Below are positions 37,129 through 46,350 of a stretch of DNA of 64,000 bases, one piece after another (position 1 is the first letter of the stretch; each line of letters opens with the position of its first letter). The notes below the pieces were generated by a model that did no database searches, was not told the DNA's origin, and saw only the letters and a program-made list of their open reading frames with translations. The DNA comes from Flavobacteriaceae bacterium (GTDB lineage Bacteria > Bacteroidota > Bacteroidia > Flavobacteriales > Flavobacteriaceae), in contig JAGYJF010000003.1 of the NCBI GenBank assembly GCA_018402135.1, positions 434,001 to 498,000 of the forward strand, in the 5' to 3' direction. Made by a program: the position numbers and the translations under genes.

Positions 37129-39600
37129 ATGTATGTACTAAAAAGAGACGGCCGCAAAGAACCAATGATGTTCGACAAAATCACCGCCAGAGTGAGAAAA
37201 TTATGTTATGGACTTAACGAGCTCGTAGACCCAGTTAAAGTTGCCATGCGTGTTATTGAAGGATTATACGATAACGTGACCACTAGCGAATTAGACAATC
37301 TTGCAGCCGAGATTGCGGCAACCATGACCACTACACATCCGGATTATGCCAAGCTAGCAGCAAGAATTTCTGTGTCTAACTTACATAAAAACACCAAAAA
37401 GTCTTTTAGCGAGGTCATGACGGATCTTTATGGATATATCAACCCAAGAACCGGTAAAAAAGCACCCTTGTTATCTGATGAGGTTTATGAAGTTATAAAT
37501 GCCAATAGAGATATTTTAGATTCTACCATCATATACAATCGTGATTTTGGTTACGACTATTTTGGCTTTAAAACTCTGGAGCGTTCTTACTTATTAAAGT
37601 TAAACGGCCAAATTGCAGAACGTCCGCAACATATGTTAATGCGTGTTTCTATAGGAATTCATTTAAATGACTTAGAAGCAGCTATTGAAACATACGAGTT
37701 GATGTCAAAAAAATATTTTACGCACGCAACACCAACATTATTCAATTCTGGAACACCAAAACCTCAAATGTCCTCTTGCTTTTTGTTAACTGTGAAAAGC
37801 GATAGCATTGATGGTATTTACGATACCTTAAAACAGACAGCTAAAATTTCGCAGTCTGCCGGTGGAATCGGGCTGGCAATTCACGATATTAGAGCAACAG
37901 GCAGCTACATTTCAGGCACCAACGGTACTTCCAACGGAATTGTGCCAATGCTGAAAGTTTTTAACGATACTGCGCGCTATGTTGATCAAGGTGGTGGTAA
38001 GCGCAAAGGTAGTTTCGCGATTTACATTGAAACTTGGCATGCTGATATTTTCGACTTCCTCGATCTTAAAAAGAACCACGGAAAAGAAGAAATGCGTGCT
38101 AGAGATTTATTCTATGCCATGTGGATTTCGGATTTGTTTATGAAACGCGTTCAAGAAGACTCACATTGGACATTGATGTGCCCAAATGAGTGTCCAGGAT
38201 TGTCCGATACCCATAGTGAAGCATTTGAAGCCTTGTATACTAAATACGAATCAGAAGGGAAAGGCAGAAAAACCATCAAAGCGCGTGAACTTTGGGAGAA
38301 AATTATGGAATCTCAAATTGAAACGGGAACACCGTACATGCTCTATAAAGATGCTGCCAATCGCAAGTCGAATCAACAAAATTTAGGAACTATTCGTTCT
38401 TCTAATTTGTGTACTGAAATTTTAGAATTTACTTCTCCAGATGAAGTTGCTGTTTGTAACCTTGCATCCATTGCCTTGCCAATGTTTATCAAAAATGGTG
38501 AATTTGATCATAAAGAATTGTTCAAAATTACCAAAAGAGTTACGAAAAACTTAAACCGAGTTATAGACAGAAACTACTATCCGGTTAAAGAAGCAGAAAA
38601 TTCAAATTTCCGTCATAGACCAATAGGCTTGGGCGTTCAAGGATTGGCCGATACGTTTATTAAATTGCGCATGCCTTTTACAAGTGACGAAGCAAAAACA
38701 CTAAACCAAGAAATTTTTGAAACCTTATATTTTGCTGCTGTTACCGCTTCTATGGAAGAAGCAAAAGCCGATGGACCCTATCAAACTTACAAAGGGTCAC
38801 CCATAAGTAAAGGCGAATTCCAGCACAACCTTTGGGGTATTAAAGACGAAGAGTTAAGCGGCCGATGGGATTGGGATAAACTTCGTAAACAGGTATTAAA
38901 ACACGGTGTTCGAAACTCATTGTTAGTAGCACCAATGCCAACTGCGAGCACTTCACAAATTTTAGGTAATAACGAATGTTTTGAGCCATATACCTCAAAT
39001 ATTTATACCAGACGTGTGCTTTCAGGAGAATTTATTGTTGTAAACCAACATCTACTTGAGGATTTAGTTGAATTAGGCCTTTGGAATGACGGATTAAAGC
39101 AAGAAATTATGCGGAACAATGGCTCTGTTCAAGATATTGAAGATATTCCAGCTGACATAAAAGAATTGTACAAAACCGTATGGGAACTCAGTATGAAAGA
39201 CATTATTGATATGAGTCGCCACAGAGGATATTTCATAGATCAGTCGCAATCGTTAAACTTATTTATGGAAGGTGCTACCATGGCAAAACTCACCTCAATG
39301 CATTTTTACGCTTGGAAAAGCGGCCTAAAAACAGGCATGTATTATTTGAGAACCAAAAGTGCCGTTGATGCAATTAAGTTCACTTTAGATAAAAAGAAAA
39401 TTGCAGAACCTGTTGCAGAGGAAGTGATTATTGTTCAGAGTGAAATTGTAGCCAAGCAACAGCAACAAGCGGCCAAAACAGCAACGAAATTTGCAAGAGA
39501 AACAACTGAAGTAAAACCATTAACACCAGAAGAAATGAAAGTGCTTATCGCCCAAGCCAAAGAAGCTGAAGGGGACGATTGCCTAATGTGTGGTTCTTAA
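37129..39600 (+). CDS. nrdA: ribonucleoside-diphosphate reductase, large (alpha) subunit
   Basis: 823 residues. An N-terminal ATP-cone ([20 protein letters not shown], about 1-95) senses ATP/dATP. The catalytic barrel has [16 protein letters not shown] (first active-site Cys), [20 protein letters not shown] (Asn-x-Cys-x-Glu active site and the second redox Cys), and [20 protein letters not shown]. The C-terminal CLMC pair (818-821) is the mobile thiol couple that re-reduces the active site. It is paired with nrdB and followed by a strong terminator. Confidence 0.96.
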   Translation: MYVLKRDGRKEPMMFDKITARVRKLCYGLNELVDPVKVAMRVIEGLYDNVTTSELDNLAAEIAATMTTTHPDYAKLAARISVSNLHKNTKKSFSEVMTDLYGYINPRTGKKAPLLSDEVYEVINANRDILDSTIIYNRDFGYDYFGFKTLERSYLLKLNGQIAERPQHMLMRVSIGIHLNDLEAAIETYELMSKKYFTHATPTLFNSGTPKPQMSSCFLLTVKSDSIDGIYDTLKQTAKISQSAGGIGLAIHDIRATGSYISGTNGTSNGIVPMLKVFNDTARYVDQGGGKRKGSFAIYIETWHADIFDFLDLKKNHGKEEMRARDLFYAMWISDLFMKRVQEDSHWTLMCPNECPGLSDTHSEAFEALYTKYESEGKGRKTIKARELWEKIMESQIETGTPYMLYKDAANRKSNQQNLGTIRSSNLCTEILEFTSPDEVAVCNLASIALPMFIKNGEFDHKELFKITKRVTKNLNRVIDRNYYPVKEAENSNFRHRPIGLGVQGLADTFIKLRMPFTSDEAKTLNQEIFETLYFAAVTASMEEAKADGPYQTYKGSPISKGEFQHNLWGIKDEELSGRWDWDKLRKQVLKHGVRNSLLVAPMPTASTSQILGNNECFEPYTSNIYTRRVLSGEFIVVNQHLLEDLVELGLWNDGLKQEIMRNNGSVQDIEDIPADIKELYKTVWELSMKDIIDMSRHRGYFIDQSQSLNLFMEGATMAKLTSMHFYAWKSGLKTGMYYLRTKSAVDAIKFTLDKKKIAEPVAEEVIIVQSEIVAKQQQQAAKTATKFARETTEVKPLTPEEMKVLIAQAKEAEGDDCLMCGS

Positions 39601-39605
39601 TTACA

Positions 39606-39623
39606 TTCCTGCGAAAGCAGGAA
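39606..39623. repeat. palindromic TTCCTGC-GAAA-GCAGGAA element
   Basis: A perfect 7-bp stem with a GAAA tetraloop right after the nrdA stop. Similar 'attcctgcgaaagcaggaa' palindromes recur between genes in many marine bacteria; only one full copy is seen in this window. Confidence 0.55.
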
Positions 39624-39640
39624 ACTCAATAAATTGTTTA

Positions 39641-39670
39641 AAAAGCATCTCTTTTCTGAGATGCTTTTTA
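39641..39670 (+). terminator. terminator of nrdA
   Basis: AAAAGCATCTC pairs with GAGATGCTTTT around TTTTCT, 41 nt after the nrdA stop. Confidence 0.85.
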
Positions 39671-39923
39671 AATTAAAGACAATATCTAATAGTTGTATTA
39701 TAAATCAATCCAGATAAGTGCTTATTGTTAGATTTTTAAAATTTGATTCCTGTCGAAATGGATTCTTAACTATTTATAAATCATTTAAATGGAGACGTTA
39801 TGTATAGAAGCTCAATGAAGATGCAGAGCTCCTAAATGGTAATACAGATAGGTTATTAGAAAAGTGGAAATTAGATTTTAAAGTATATTCCATAATTCAC
39901 ACATTTAACTTAATAGAATCCAC

Positions 39924-39966
39924 AAAAAAAAGCACCCAATGCCGAACTATACGGGAGGATGCTTTT
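39924..39966 (-). terminator. terminator of the OmpA-like gene
   Basis: On the minus strand AAAAGCATCC pairs with GGGTGCTTTT (one mismatch pair) and runs into eight T. Confidence 0.7.
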
Positions 39967-39989
39967 ATCAATTTAAATAATGCTTGCTT

Positions 39990-40841
39990 TTACTTCTCTT
40001 CCATAAGAGCAAAAAACTTGTCAATATTTGGCATTAATATAATTCGGGTTCTACGGTTCTTTGAACGATTTTCATTAGAGTTATTTTCAACCAAAGGTTG
40101 ATAGCTACTGCGACCTGAAGCAATTAATTGCTCAGGTGTTACATTAAATTGCTCTTGTAATTTTCTTACTACAGACGTGGCACGTAGCACACTTAATTCC
40201 CAGTTATCTGATACTTTATCGGTATTGATAGGTCTAGAATCTGTATGTCCCTCAACCATCACATCTAAGCTGGGTTCAGAATTAATAATGTCAGCTAATT
40301 TTTTCAAGATTTCATCAGCTTTGTTACCAACGCGGTAGCTTGCCGTATTAAATAACATATCATCTGCAATAGAAATCATAACTACAGTTTCGTTAATATT
40401 TACAGCAATGTCTTCATCTTCATTAATATCACTACTATTAATAGCTTTATTTAAGTTGTACTGTACGACCAAATTCATAGAATCTTTTAAAGTACTGGCA
40501 GCTGCTAATTTTTCTGGATCAACATTTTTAAGCGTTTCGCGCATTCGTTCTTGACTAATACCAGAAGTTATGATACCGTCTTTTGAGACTTTAAATTTTG
40601 CTTTGTTCTCTATAGTTAAGCCTTCAACATCCTCATTCAAAGATTGAATTTTAGAGTTGTACTCATTTACTCGCGCTTCTATAATGGTAAACTTAGTTTC
40701 TAAGTCCTCCTTTGCAACTTTAGTTTTTGTAAGTTCACTTTTTATTTCACCGTTTTCGTGCTCTAAAGCCACGTATTTTTTCTTTGAGACACATGAGCTC
40801 AGTAAAATTGCTGTTACTAATAAGATTGAAATTTTCTTCAT
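39990..40841 (-). CDS. OmpA family peptidoglycan-binding lipoprotein
   Basis: 283 residues from the ATG at 40841 (MKKISILLVTAILLSSC), a lipoprotein signal; the ATG at 40850 adds three residues. A coiled-coil stretch follows (about 25-75). The C-terminal OmpA domain (about 155-275) has VMVEGHTDSRPI, NWELSVLRATSVVRKL, ASGRSSYQPLVEN and NRSKNRRTRIILMP, the peptidoglycan-binding core. It probably ties the outer membrane to the cell wall. Single-gene unit. Confidence 0.9.
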   Translation of the reverse strand: MKKISILLVTAILLSSCVSKKKYVALEHENGEIKSELTKTKVAKEDLETKFTIIEARVNEYNSKIQSLNEDVEGLTIENKAKFKVSKDGIITSGISQERMRETLKNVDPEKLAAASTLKDSMNLVVQYNLNKAINSSDINEDEDIAVNINETVVMISIADDMLFNTASYRVGNKADEILKKLADIINSEPSLDVMVEGHTDSRPINTDKVSDNWELSVLRATSVVRKLQEQFNVTPEQLIASGRSSYQPLVENNSNENRSKNRRTRIILMPNIDKFFALMEEK

Positions 40842-40850
40842 ATTAAACAT

Positions 40851-41321
40851 TTAGGTTATACTTTGTGTATATCAACATATACGGAAAAAGTCTTATTTTA
40901 GACGTTAGTGCGATTGTTTTTTCTAATTCAATGGTGAAAAATTTGGAAGTCTAGTGATATTTAATAGACGCGTGGGATAACTCTTGTTCTGAAACACTTT
41001 ATCCTAAGCCGACAAATAATTGAAGCGTTTCTTTTAAGTAAAGGTAACGATAATACAATATTAGAACTGTAGGTTTATTAACTTTATAGGCTACTATTGT
41101 GTCCATTTTTTTATTGTTTTAATAAATAAAATGGGTAAACAAATAACCAATCGAAAGAGTCCTGACCTAAACGTATGAGATTATAAGTATTAATAAAGCA
41201 CCTCAAGTTTGGGGTACTTTTTTTGCCTACATATTCGCTAGATGATATCTGATTTTATGCGTTTATATTGGTGGCTATTAGCAAGATGTTTTTTATTATT
41301 ACATCTTTTATTACGACATGG
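40851..41321. other. intergenic region with an orphan terminator
   Basis: About 470 bases with no protein gene seen. A plus-strand terminator-like hairpin lies at 41195-41225 with no gene before it. It includes the 5' region of the OmpA-like gene and the 3' region of the DUF6503 gene. Confidence 0.45.
41195..41225 (+). terminator. orphan terminator-like hairpin
   Basis: AAAGCACCTC pairs with GGGGTACTTT (one mismatch) and is followed by a T-run; no plus-strand gene precedes it. Confidence 0.55.
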
Positions 41322-42062
41322 CTAATTCAATAGCGTATCGGTGCCCAGGTAGTTATCGTCTTTATTGTAATACCACTTTCTAATTTTTGGCATTTTTATA
41401 CCTCCAACTTCAGTTTCTTGGGAAAGTAAAATATATTCACCACTTTCCTTAAGTATGTTTTTATTTTTGTCAGTTTTAAAGAATTGATATACTTCTAAGG
41501 CATAGGTTTTTGGATTGAAATAAAAAAACCAAACATCGTCTCCAACATCTTCGGTATAACTTACCTTAAGCAATAGGTATTCCTTCCCTTTAAATGTAGT
41601 TTTTGAAACATTATTTTGAATAATGGCGCCAGGATCCTTAATTTTCATTGGTAAGCCATAAAGATAAGTGTAGTAATTTTTCAACATATTGGCACGTTCG
41701 CAGTTTAGATTATTATTTTTGGCCTCTGCTTCAGAAAAGTACATTTTATCATTTAACATGAGTTCACAATCGTTTTTTTTAACAATATAAGTGGTGTTTA
41801 TGTTGTTTTGCTGAGCCTTTAAATAAAAATAATCACGTCCGATATTAATCACTACTGTGCTTTTTCTGGGACTCTGTTTTGGAGTGGTCATTTTAATGAT
41901 TAGCGTGTCATTGAAATGTTGCCATCTTTGTTGAGGATCGTGATATTCTATAGTAGCTTCTAAAAGCTGCTCTGCATTCATGTTTTGGGCTTGTGAAGCG
42001 CTAACTAATAATAGCAGAATTAAAAGAAATTGGGATGGTTTTAAAAAGGGACTAAAAGTCAT
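41322..42062 (-). CDS. DUF6503 family secreted protein
   Basis: 246 residues with a signal peptide (FLLILLLLVSASQAQ). The mature part resembles the DUF6503 group of Bacteroidota: AEQLLEATIEYHDPQQRW, FYFNPKTYALEVYQF and GGIKMPKIRKWYYN, a LolA/outer-membrane-lipid-carrier-like curved sheet in general look. The function is unknown and the location probably periplasmic. It diverges from the PiT-like gene at 42255. Confidence 0.72.
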   Translation of the reverse strand: MTFSPFLKPSQFLLILLLLVSASQAQNMNAEQLLEATIEYHDPQQRWQHFNDTLIIKMTTPKQSPRKSTVVINIGRDYFYLKAQQNNINTTYIVKKNDCELMLNDKMYFSEAEAKNNNLNCERANMLKNYYTYLYGLPMKIKDPGAIIQNNVSKTTFKGKEYLLLKVSYTEDVGDDVWFFYFNPKTYALEVYQFFKTDKNKNILKESGEYILLSQETEVGGIKMPKIRKWYYNKDDNYLGTDTLLN

Positions 42063-42254
42063 TTCGCAAATTATTTAAACCTATAAACGGATTTTTAAAT
42101 ATAAGTCATAATCTTTAAATTTTTTTACTACTTTGTACTCTGTTCATTTGAGTTTAAAAGTTAACAATAAAACAACATTAGAACCCAAACACAAATTTAA
42201 TATTACCTTAATATTGCACTCTAAAACTAGTTTGTCGCTTTACATCTAAGCTTA

Positions 42255-43382
42255 ATGAAACATAAACTTCGCGATCGAAACACACCTTATCTTAACGTTC
42301 TAGATTATTTAGTTCAAGAAAAAGTTTTTTTAACCATCATTATTTTAGGAATTATCCTATCTATTGTATCGGTTAATTTTGGTCAATCTGCTATGTGGGT
42401 TGGTTTTTTCTTTGCAGCTTATGCTGCTGTTTCAAACGACAGTATTCAATCTTTAGGAACCTTTATTGAAAGTAATAAAGCCAGAAAATGGTGGGTTTTG
42501 TGGCTATTTACTGGCACCATATTTCTAGGAGTGGTTACCTTTAGTTGGTTTTATTTTAATGGCGATGTTACCTATCAGCGCTTGTTAACCGACGATGGTA
42601 TTACCAAATATCCACATCCCGAGAATTTTAGTTTTTTCCAAATTGTAGCACCGCTAGTGTTAATTATCCTCACGCGTTTAAGGATGCCAGTTTCAACAAC
42701 ATTTTTACTGTTAAGTGTTTTTAGTGCAGATACTTCTGGGATAACTTCTGTAGTCTTTAAAAGTTGGACGGGATATATTATGGCATTTATGTTATCATTT
42801 GCCATTTGGTATTTTTCCTATAACATCATTAGAAAATATTTTAAAAGTAGAAAAACACATATAGCATGGACTGTCGTGCAATGGGCAGTAAGTGGGACGT
42901 TATGGGGCGTTTGGGTGATGCAAGATGGTGCAAATATTGCGGTGTTTTTACCAAGACAGCAAACAGCTTTTCAATTTATAATTTTTGCGCTTACCATTTT
43001 CATTGGCATGGGCTTGTTGTTTTATTTACGTGGTGATAAAATTCAGCAAGTGGTTAGTGAAAAAGTAAGAATTTCAGATGTTAGAGCTGCAACCTTGATA
43101 GATTTTTCTTATGTTCTGTTGCTAATCTATAAACTATTTATAAGTACAGTTCCTATGAGTACTACCTGGGTGTTTTTAGGGGTTATTGGGGGTCGAGAAA
43201 TAGCGGTAAGTTTAATTAGACGCAAAACTGGTAAAAGGCACAAAGTAAAAGCAGTTAAAATGGTAGTAAAGGATTTTAGTTATGCCATGATAGGTTTGGT
43301 GATTTCAATCATGTTGGCCATCGGGGCCAATCGAACCGTTAGAGATGAAATCTGGAATTATTTTGCTAACATTTTTAATTAA
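42255..43382 (+). CDS. multi-pass membrane protein, distantly PiT-like
   Basis: 375 residues, about nine hydrophobic segments. AAVSNDSIQSLGTFIES recalls the Asn-Asp motif of PiT phosphate permeases (VSNDAVNFLNSA in the next gene), and LRMPVSTTFLLLSVFS recalls their PTSTT motif. The second half (FLGVIGGREIAVSLIRRKTG) is unlike the standard PiT repeat. Its stop codon abuts the stop of the true PiT gene on the other strand, with no base between. Transport of phosphate or a similar anion is a guess from these motifs. Confidence 0.6.
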   Translation: MKHKLRDRNTPYLNVLDYLVQEKVFLTIIILGIILSIVSVNFGQSAMWVGFFFAAYAAVSNDSIQSLGTFIESNKARKWWVLWLFTGTIFLGVVTFSWFYFNGDVTYQRLLTDDGITKYPHPENFSFFQIVAPLVLIILTRLRMPVSTTFLLLSVFSADTSGITSVVFKSWTGYIMAFMLSFAIWYFSYNIIRKYFKSRKTHIAWTVVQWAVSGTLWGVWVMQDGANIAVFLPRQQTAFQFIIFALTIFIGMGLLFYLRGDKIQQVVSEKVRISDVRAATLIDFSYVLLLIYKLFISTVPMSTTWVFLGVIGGREIAVSLIRRKTGKRHKVKAVKMVVKDFSYAMIGLVISIMLAIGANRTVRDEIWNYFANIFN

Positions 43383-45638
43383 TCATTCATCTATTGGGGT
43401 GTCGTTAAATTCTTTATAGCGCTTCAAAATAATCATTAAGGATACAATCATATCTTCTGCTTTTTTAAGTAAATCAAAATACAATCGCATGTTTTTGGCG
43501 CCGTTTTCTTGAGTACTAGTTCTTTGAATCTGTTGTTCCAACGAATCATTAATGTAAGTTTGGATGTTTTCCAATTCTTTTATCAAGGATTTTAATTTAG
43601 AAAAATCTAACTGACGAAAGCTGTCATTTATTTTAGGAAACACTTCTTTGGTCTTTATATCCACCGATTTTAAGCCACGAATTTGATTAAAAGTGAGGTT
43701 TTTGTGGTTGTTGCTAACGTGAAGATAGCTGCTTTTAATCATCTGACTAATAGCATAATTTATGGCCTGGAGATCATCTAAGGTGAGGATGTAAAACTTA
43801 TAGGCAGCCGTACTCAATCCTTTTTTTGAATTGATTTGATGAAATATCATCTCCTTTAAGATGTCTATTTCAGAATGGATATCAGTAATGCTCTTTCTGT
43901 TTTGCTTTAGCTTTTTAGTATCTAGCAACCCTAAATTTTTTATCACCTCGCCAAAAAGGGTATTCAACTTTGAAAAAATTTCAGAAATTGTATAGGAATA
44001 TCTCGTCGTTATTTCGTGAATACTGTTGAGCTCTTCAGGGTTGAACTTCTTTTTGGCTTTTAATTTAGACAATCGCTTTCTATGCTGAATGGCACTTCTT
44101 ATTAATATAAATGTTAATAAGCTGACGAGCACTAAAATTGCTAGAAGACCACCATAATAAATTAGAACAACGATTATTCCTGAAAACAGAAATGCAAGTA
44201 ATGAGGTTATTAACCAACTAGCAATAACATTTAATACACCTGCAACGCGGTAAACAGCACTTTCTCTATTCCAGGCTCTATCCGCTAGTGCTGTACCCAT
44301 GGCCACCATAAATGTGACGTAGGTTGTAGAAAGTGGTAGTTTCCAAGAGGTAGCAATAGAAATGAGTACACTTGCCACCATTAAATTTACGGACGCTCTT
44401 ATCAAGTCGAATGAAGGTGCTTTTAATTGTGGTGTTGCCACTGTAATTTCTTGAAACCTATCGTCAATTTTTCTGATGGTTTTTGTTGGAATAATTTTAT
44501 TGAATAGATATCCAAATCCTACACCAGCTTTTACAATAAAGCGCGAGGTGCCGTGTGGTTTAAATCTTTCAAAACCTTCGTTTTGTCTGGCAAGGTTAAT
44601 TTCGGTTTCAGTAACTAAAAACACGCGTTTAGAAATCCAAAGTGTACCAACCATTACAATGCCAGCTAAAATAAGAATGTAATATGGCGTTTGTACCGTA
44701 TTTATTAAACCCGACATTTTAAATTCGGTGGCTAAAACGGGAGTTGAGGTGTTTGCAGTAACAAATAACTCAAACGACTGTATGGCTGCAACCGGCACGC
44801 CTATAAAGTTAACCAAATCATTCCCTGCAAAAGAAAGCGCCAGACCAAATAAACCAAACAGTACAATTAGCTTAAGGATATTGAGCTTAAAAACTTTGCC
44901 AAGTACAAAAGCAGAAAGGCTGCAAATAATAAAAATAGATATAAATGACACTATGAGATGATTAGTTATCCAATTAATTATAAATGTATCTATTAAAATG
45001 GTAGTGCCAAAACCTCTCAAAATCACAAAAATTCCGATGCAACTAAGCGCAAATCCGGCAAAAACAGACTTTAAATACCGCGATGAATTTTCAAATTGAA
45101 AGGTAAATAATAATCTAGAAATAAATTGAACGATGGCGCCAATGATAAAAGCTAAAAATATACTGAGTAATATTCCTTTTACTATAGAAGTAGTTTTTGA
45201 GACATTAATAAACCGTGAAATATTTGAATAGAAACCATTGGTCTCAATAATTTGAATCGTTCCCATTGCTACGGCAGCGCCTAAGAGACAAAAAATAATA
45301 GATACGGTTGTTGAGGTCGGAATGCCATAGGAGTTAAAAAAATTGATGAGTAAAATGTCAGCAATCATAACGCTAATAAATACAATCATCAGTTCGTGAA
45401 AGCTAAATAGGTCTGGTTGAAAAACACCAACTCGGGCAACTTCCATCAAACCAGAAGAAAATACGGCACCAAGCGCCAGACCGAAACTTGCGACTATTAA
45501 GATAGTTTTAACTGGAAATGCTTTAGACCCAATGGCAGAGTTTAAAAAATTTACCGCGTCATTACTCACACCCACTATCAAGTCGATGATAGCTAGAACT
45601 ATTATAATGGTAATTAAAAGTGTATAAAAACTATCCAT
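43383..45638 (-). CDS. inorganic phosphate transporter, PiT family, with C-terminal regulatory domain
   Basis: 751 residues. The N-terminal 500 residues carry about ten to twelve membrane helices with both PiT repeats: VGVSNDAVNFLNSAIGSKAF then GIPTSTTVSIIF, and FAGNDLVNFIGVPVAAIQSF then LPLSTTYVTFMVAMG. From about 520 on, the protein is a soluble helical domain (RKRLSKLKAKKKFNPEELNS, EIDILKEMIFHQINSKKG) that looks PhoU-like. It would import phosphate with a cation. Convergent with the PiT-like gene at 42255-43382. Confidence 0.88.
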   Translation of the reverse strand: MDSFYTLLITIIIVLAIIDLIVGVSNDAVNFLNSAIGSKAFPVKTILIVASFGLALGAVFSSGLMEVARVGVFQPDLFSFHELMIVFISVMIADILLINFFNSYGIPTSTTVSIIFCLLGAAVAMGTIQIIETNGFYSNISRFINVSKTTSIVKGILLSIFLAFIIGAIVQFISRLLFTFQFENSSRYLKSVFAGFALSCIGIFVILRGFGTTILIDTFIINWITNHLIVSFISIFIICSLSAFVLGKVFKLNILKLIVLFGLFGLALSFAGNDLVNFIGVPVAAIQSFELFVTANTSTPVLATEFKMSGLINTVQTPYYILILAGIVMVGTLWISKRVFLVTETEINLARQNEGFERFKPHGTSRFIVKAGVGFGYLFNKIIPTKTIRKIDDRFQEITVATPQLKAPSFDLIRASVNLMVASVLISIATSWKLPLSTTYVTFMVAMGTALADRAWNRESAVYRVAGVLNVIASWLITSLLAFLFSGIIVVLIYYGGLLAILVLVSLLTFILIRSAIQHRKRLSKLKAKKKFNPEELNSIHEITTRYSYTISEIFSKLNTLFGEVIKNLGLLDTKKLKQNRKSITDIHSEIDILKEMIFHQINSKKGLSTAAYKFYILTLDDLQAINYAISQMIKSSYLHVSNNHKNLTFNQIRGLKSVDIKTKEVFPKINDSFRQLDFSKLKSLIKELENIQTYINDSLEQQIQRTSTQENGAKNMRLYFDLLKKAEDMIVSLMIILKRYKEFNDTPIDE

Positions 45639-45876
45639 TTACAAACTGTGTACGAAGTAATTAACTGAGTTGTTTTACGCTATTTTTTAATAGGTGCGTA
45701 AAGTGAAATATAAGTAAAAGTACATAAACACACACATAATTTTAGATGTTTTCGGTTAATTTTTCGACTTTCAAAGTTAATAAAATGTAAACACATAAAT
45801 ATTTTAAAATCAGTATAATAAATCTTTAATGTTAAATTAATGTTACTAAAATGTATTTTAAATGTAAAATTATACT

Positions 45877-45884
45877 TATATTTG
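45877..45884 (+). promoter_or_regulatory. putative -7 promoter element
   Basis: TATATTTG fits TAnnTTTG, 31 nt before the ATG at 45916. Confidence 0.4.
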
Positions 45885-45915
45885 TAAAGTAATTATTAAC
45901 CAAATCTGTATTATT

Positions 45916-46275
45916 ATGAGAAAATTACTAATATTAATTGTAGCGCTTATTTGTTCAGCGGCAGTGTTTTCACAAGAAACTAAGGAAAACGACTATACTG
46001 TAAAGAACAATTTAATTGAAGTTACCATGTTTCATGATAACGGACAGATTAGCCAAACGGGCTTCTACACCTTAGATGGGAAGCTTCAAGGTAACTGGTA
46101 TAGTTATGATGTTAACGGAAAAAAATTAACTGCCGCCAAATATGATAATGGCAATAAAGTTGGCAAGTGGTTTTTCTGGAATAATAAAACTTTAAAAGAA
46201 GTGGATTATAGCACTAATGCTATCGTTAGTGTAGTAGAATGGTCTAATGATAGAACTTTAGTTTCTAGAGATTAG
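45916..46275 (+). CDS. secreted MORN/YwqK-like repeat protein
   Basis: 119 residues with a signal peptide (MRKLLILIVALICSAAVFSQ). The mature part has short repeats of the YwqK/MORN type: FHDNGQISQTGFYTLDGKLQ, GNWYSYDVNGKKLTAAKYDN, GNKVGKWFFWNNKTLKEVDY. Such proteins are common and of unknown function in flavobacteria; the 'antitoxin' label used for the YwqK family is not supported here. Single gene with its own promoter-like element and a strong terminator. Confidence 0.75.
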   Translation: MRKLLILIVALICSAAVFSQETKENDYTVKNNLIEVTMFHDNGQISQTGFYTLDGKLQGNWYSYDVNGKKLTAAKYDNGNKVGKWFFWNNKTLKEVDYSTNAIVSVVEWSNDRTLVSRD

Positions 46276-46296
46276 GTCAGTAATTCATGAACAAAT

Positions 46297-46329
46297 AAAA
46301 AGAGCTGAGAATTTTTCTCAGCTCTTTTT
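46297..46329. terminator. bidirectional terminator between the MORN-like gene and the TonB receptor
   Basis: AAAAGAGCTGAGAA pairs with TTCTCAGCTCTTTT around a 3-4 nt loop; T-runs on both strands. It serves both convergent genes. Confidence 0.88.
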
Positions 46330-46350
46330 ATTTTATAAATAAATAGTGTC

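Larger units (their letters stand above)
39601..39989. other. intergenic region between nrdA and the OmpA-like gene
   Basis: It contains a GNRA-loop hairpin (39606-39623), the nrdA terminator and the OmpA-gene terminator, all listed separately. The middle (39690-39920) shows no gene. Confidence 0.5.

Noticed and set aside
45916-46275. MORN-like protein as an antitoxin (YwqK label)
   Set aside because: It has a signal peptide and stands alone with no toxin gene beside it.
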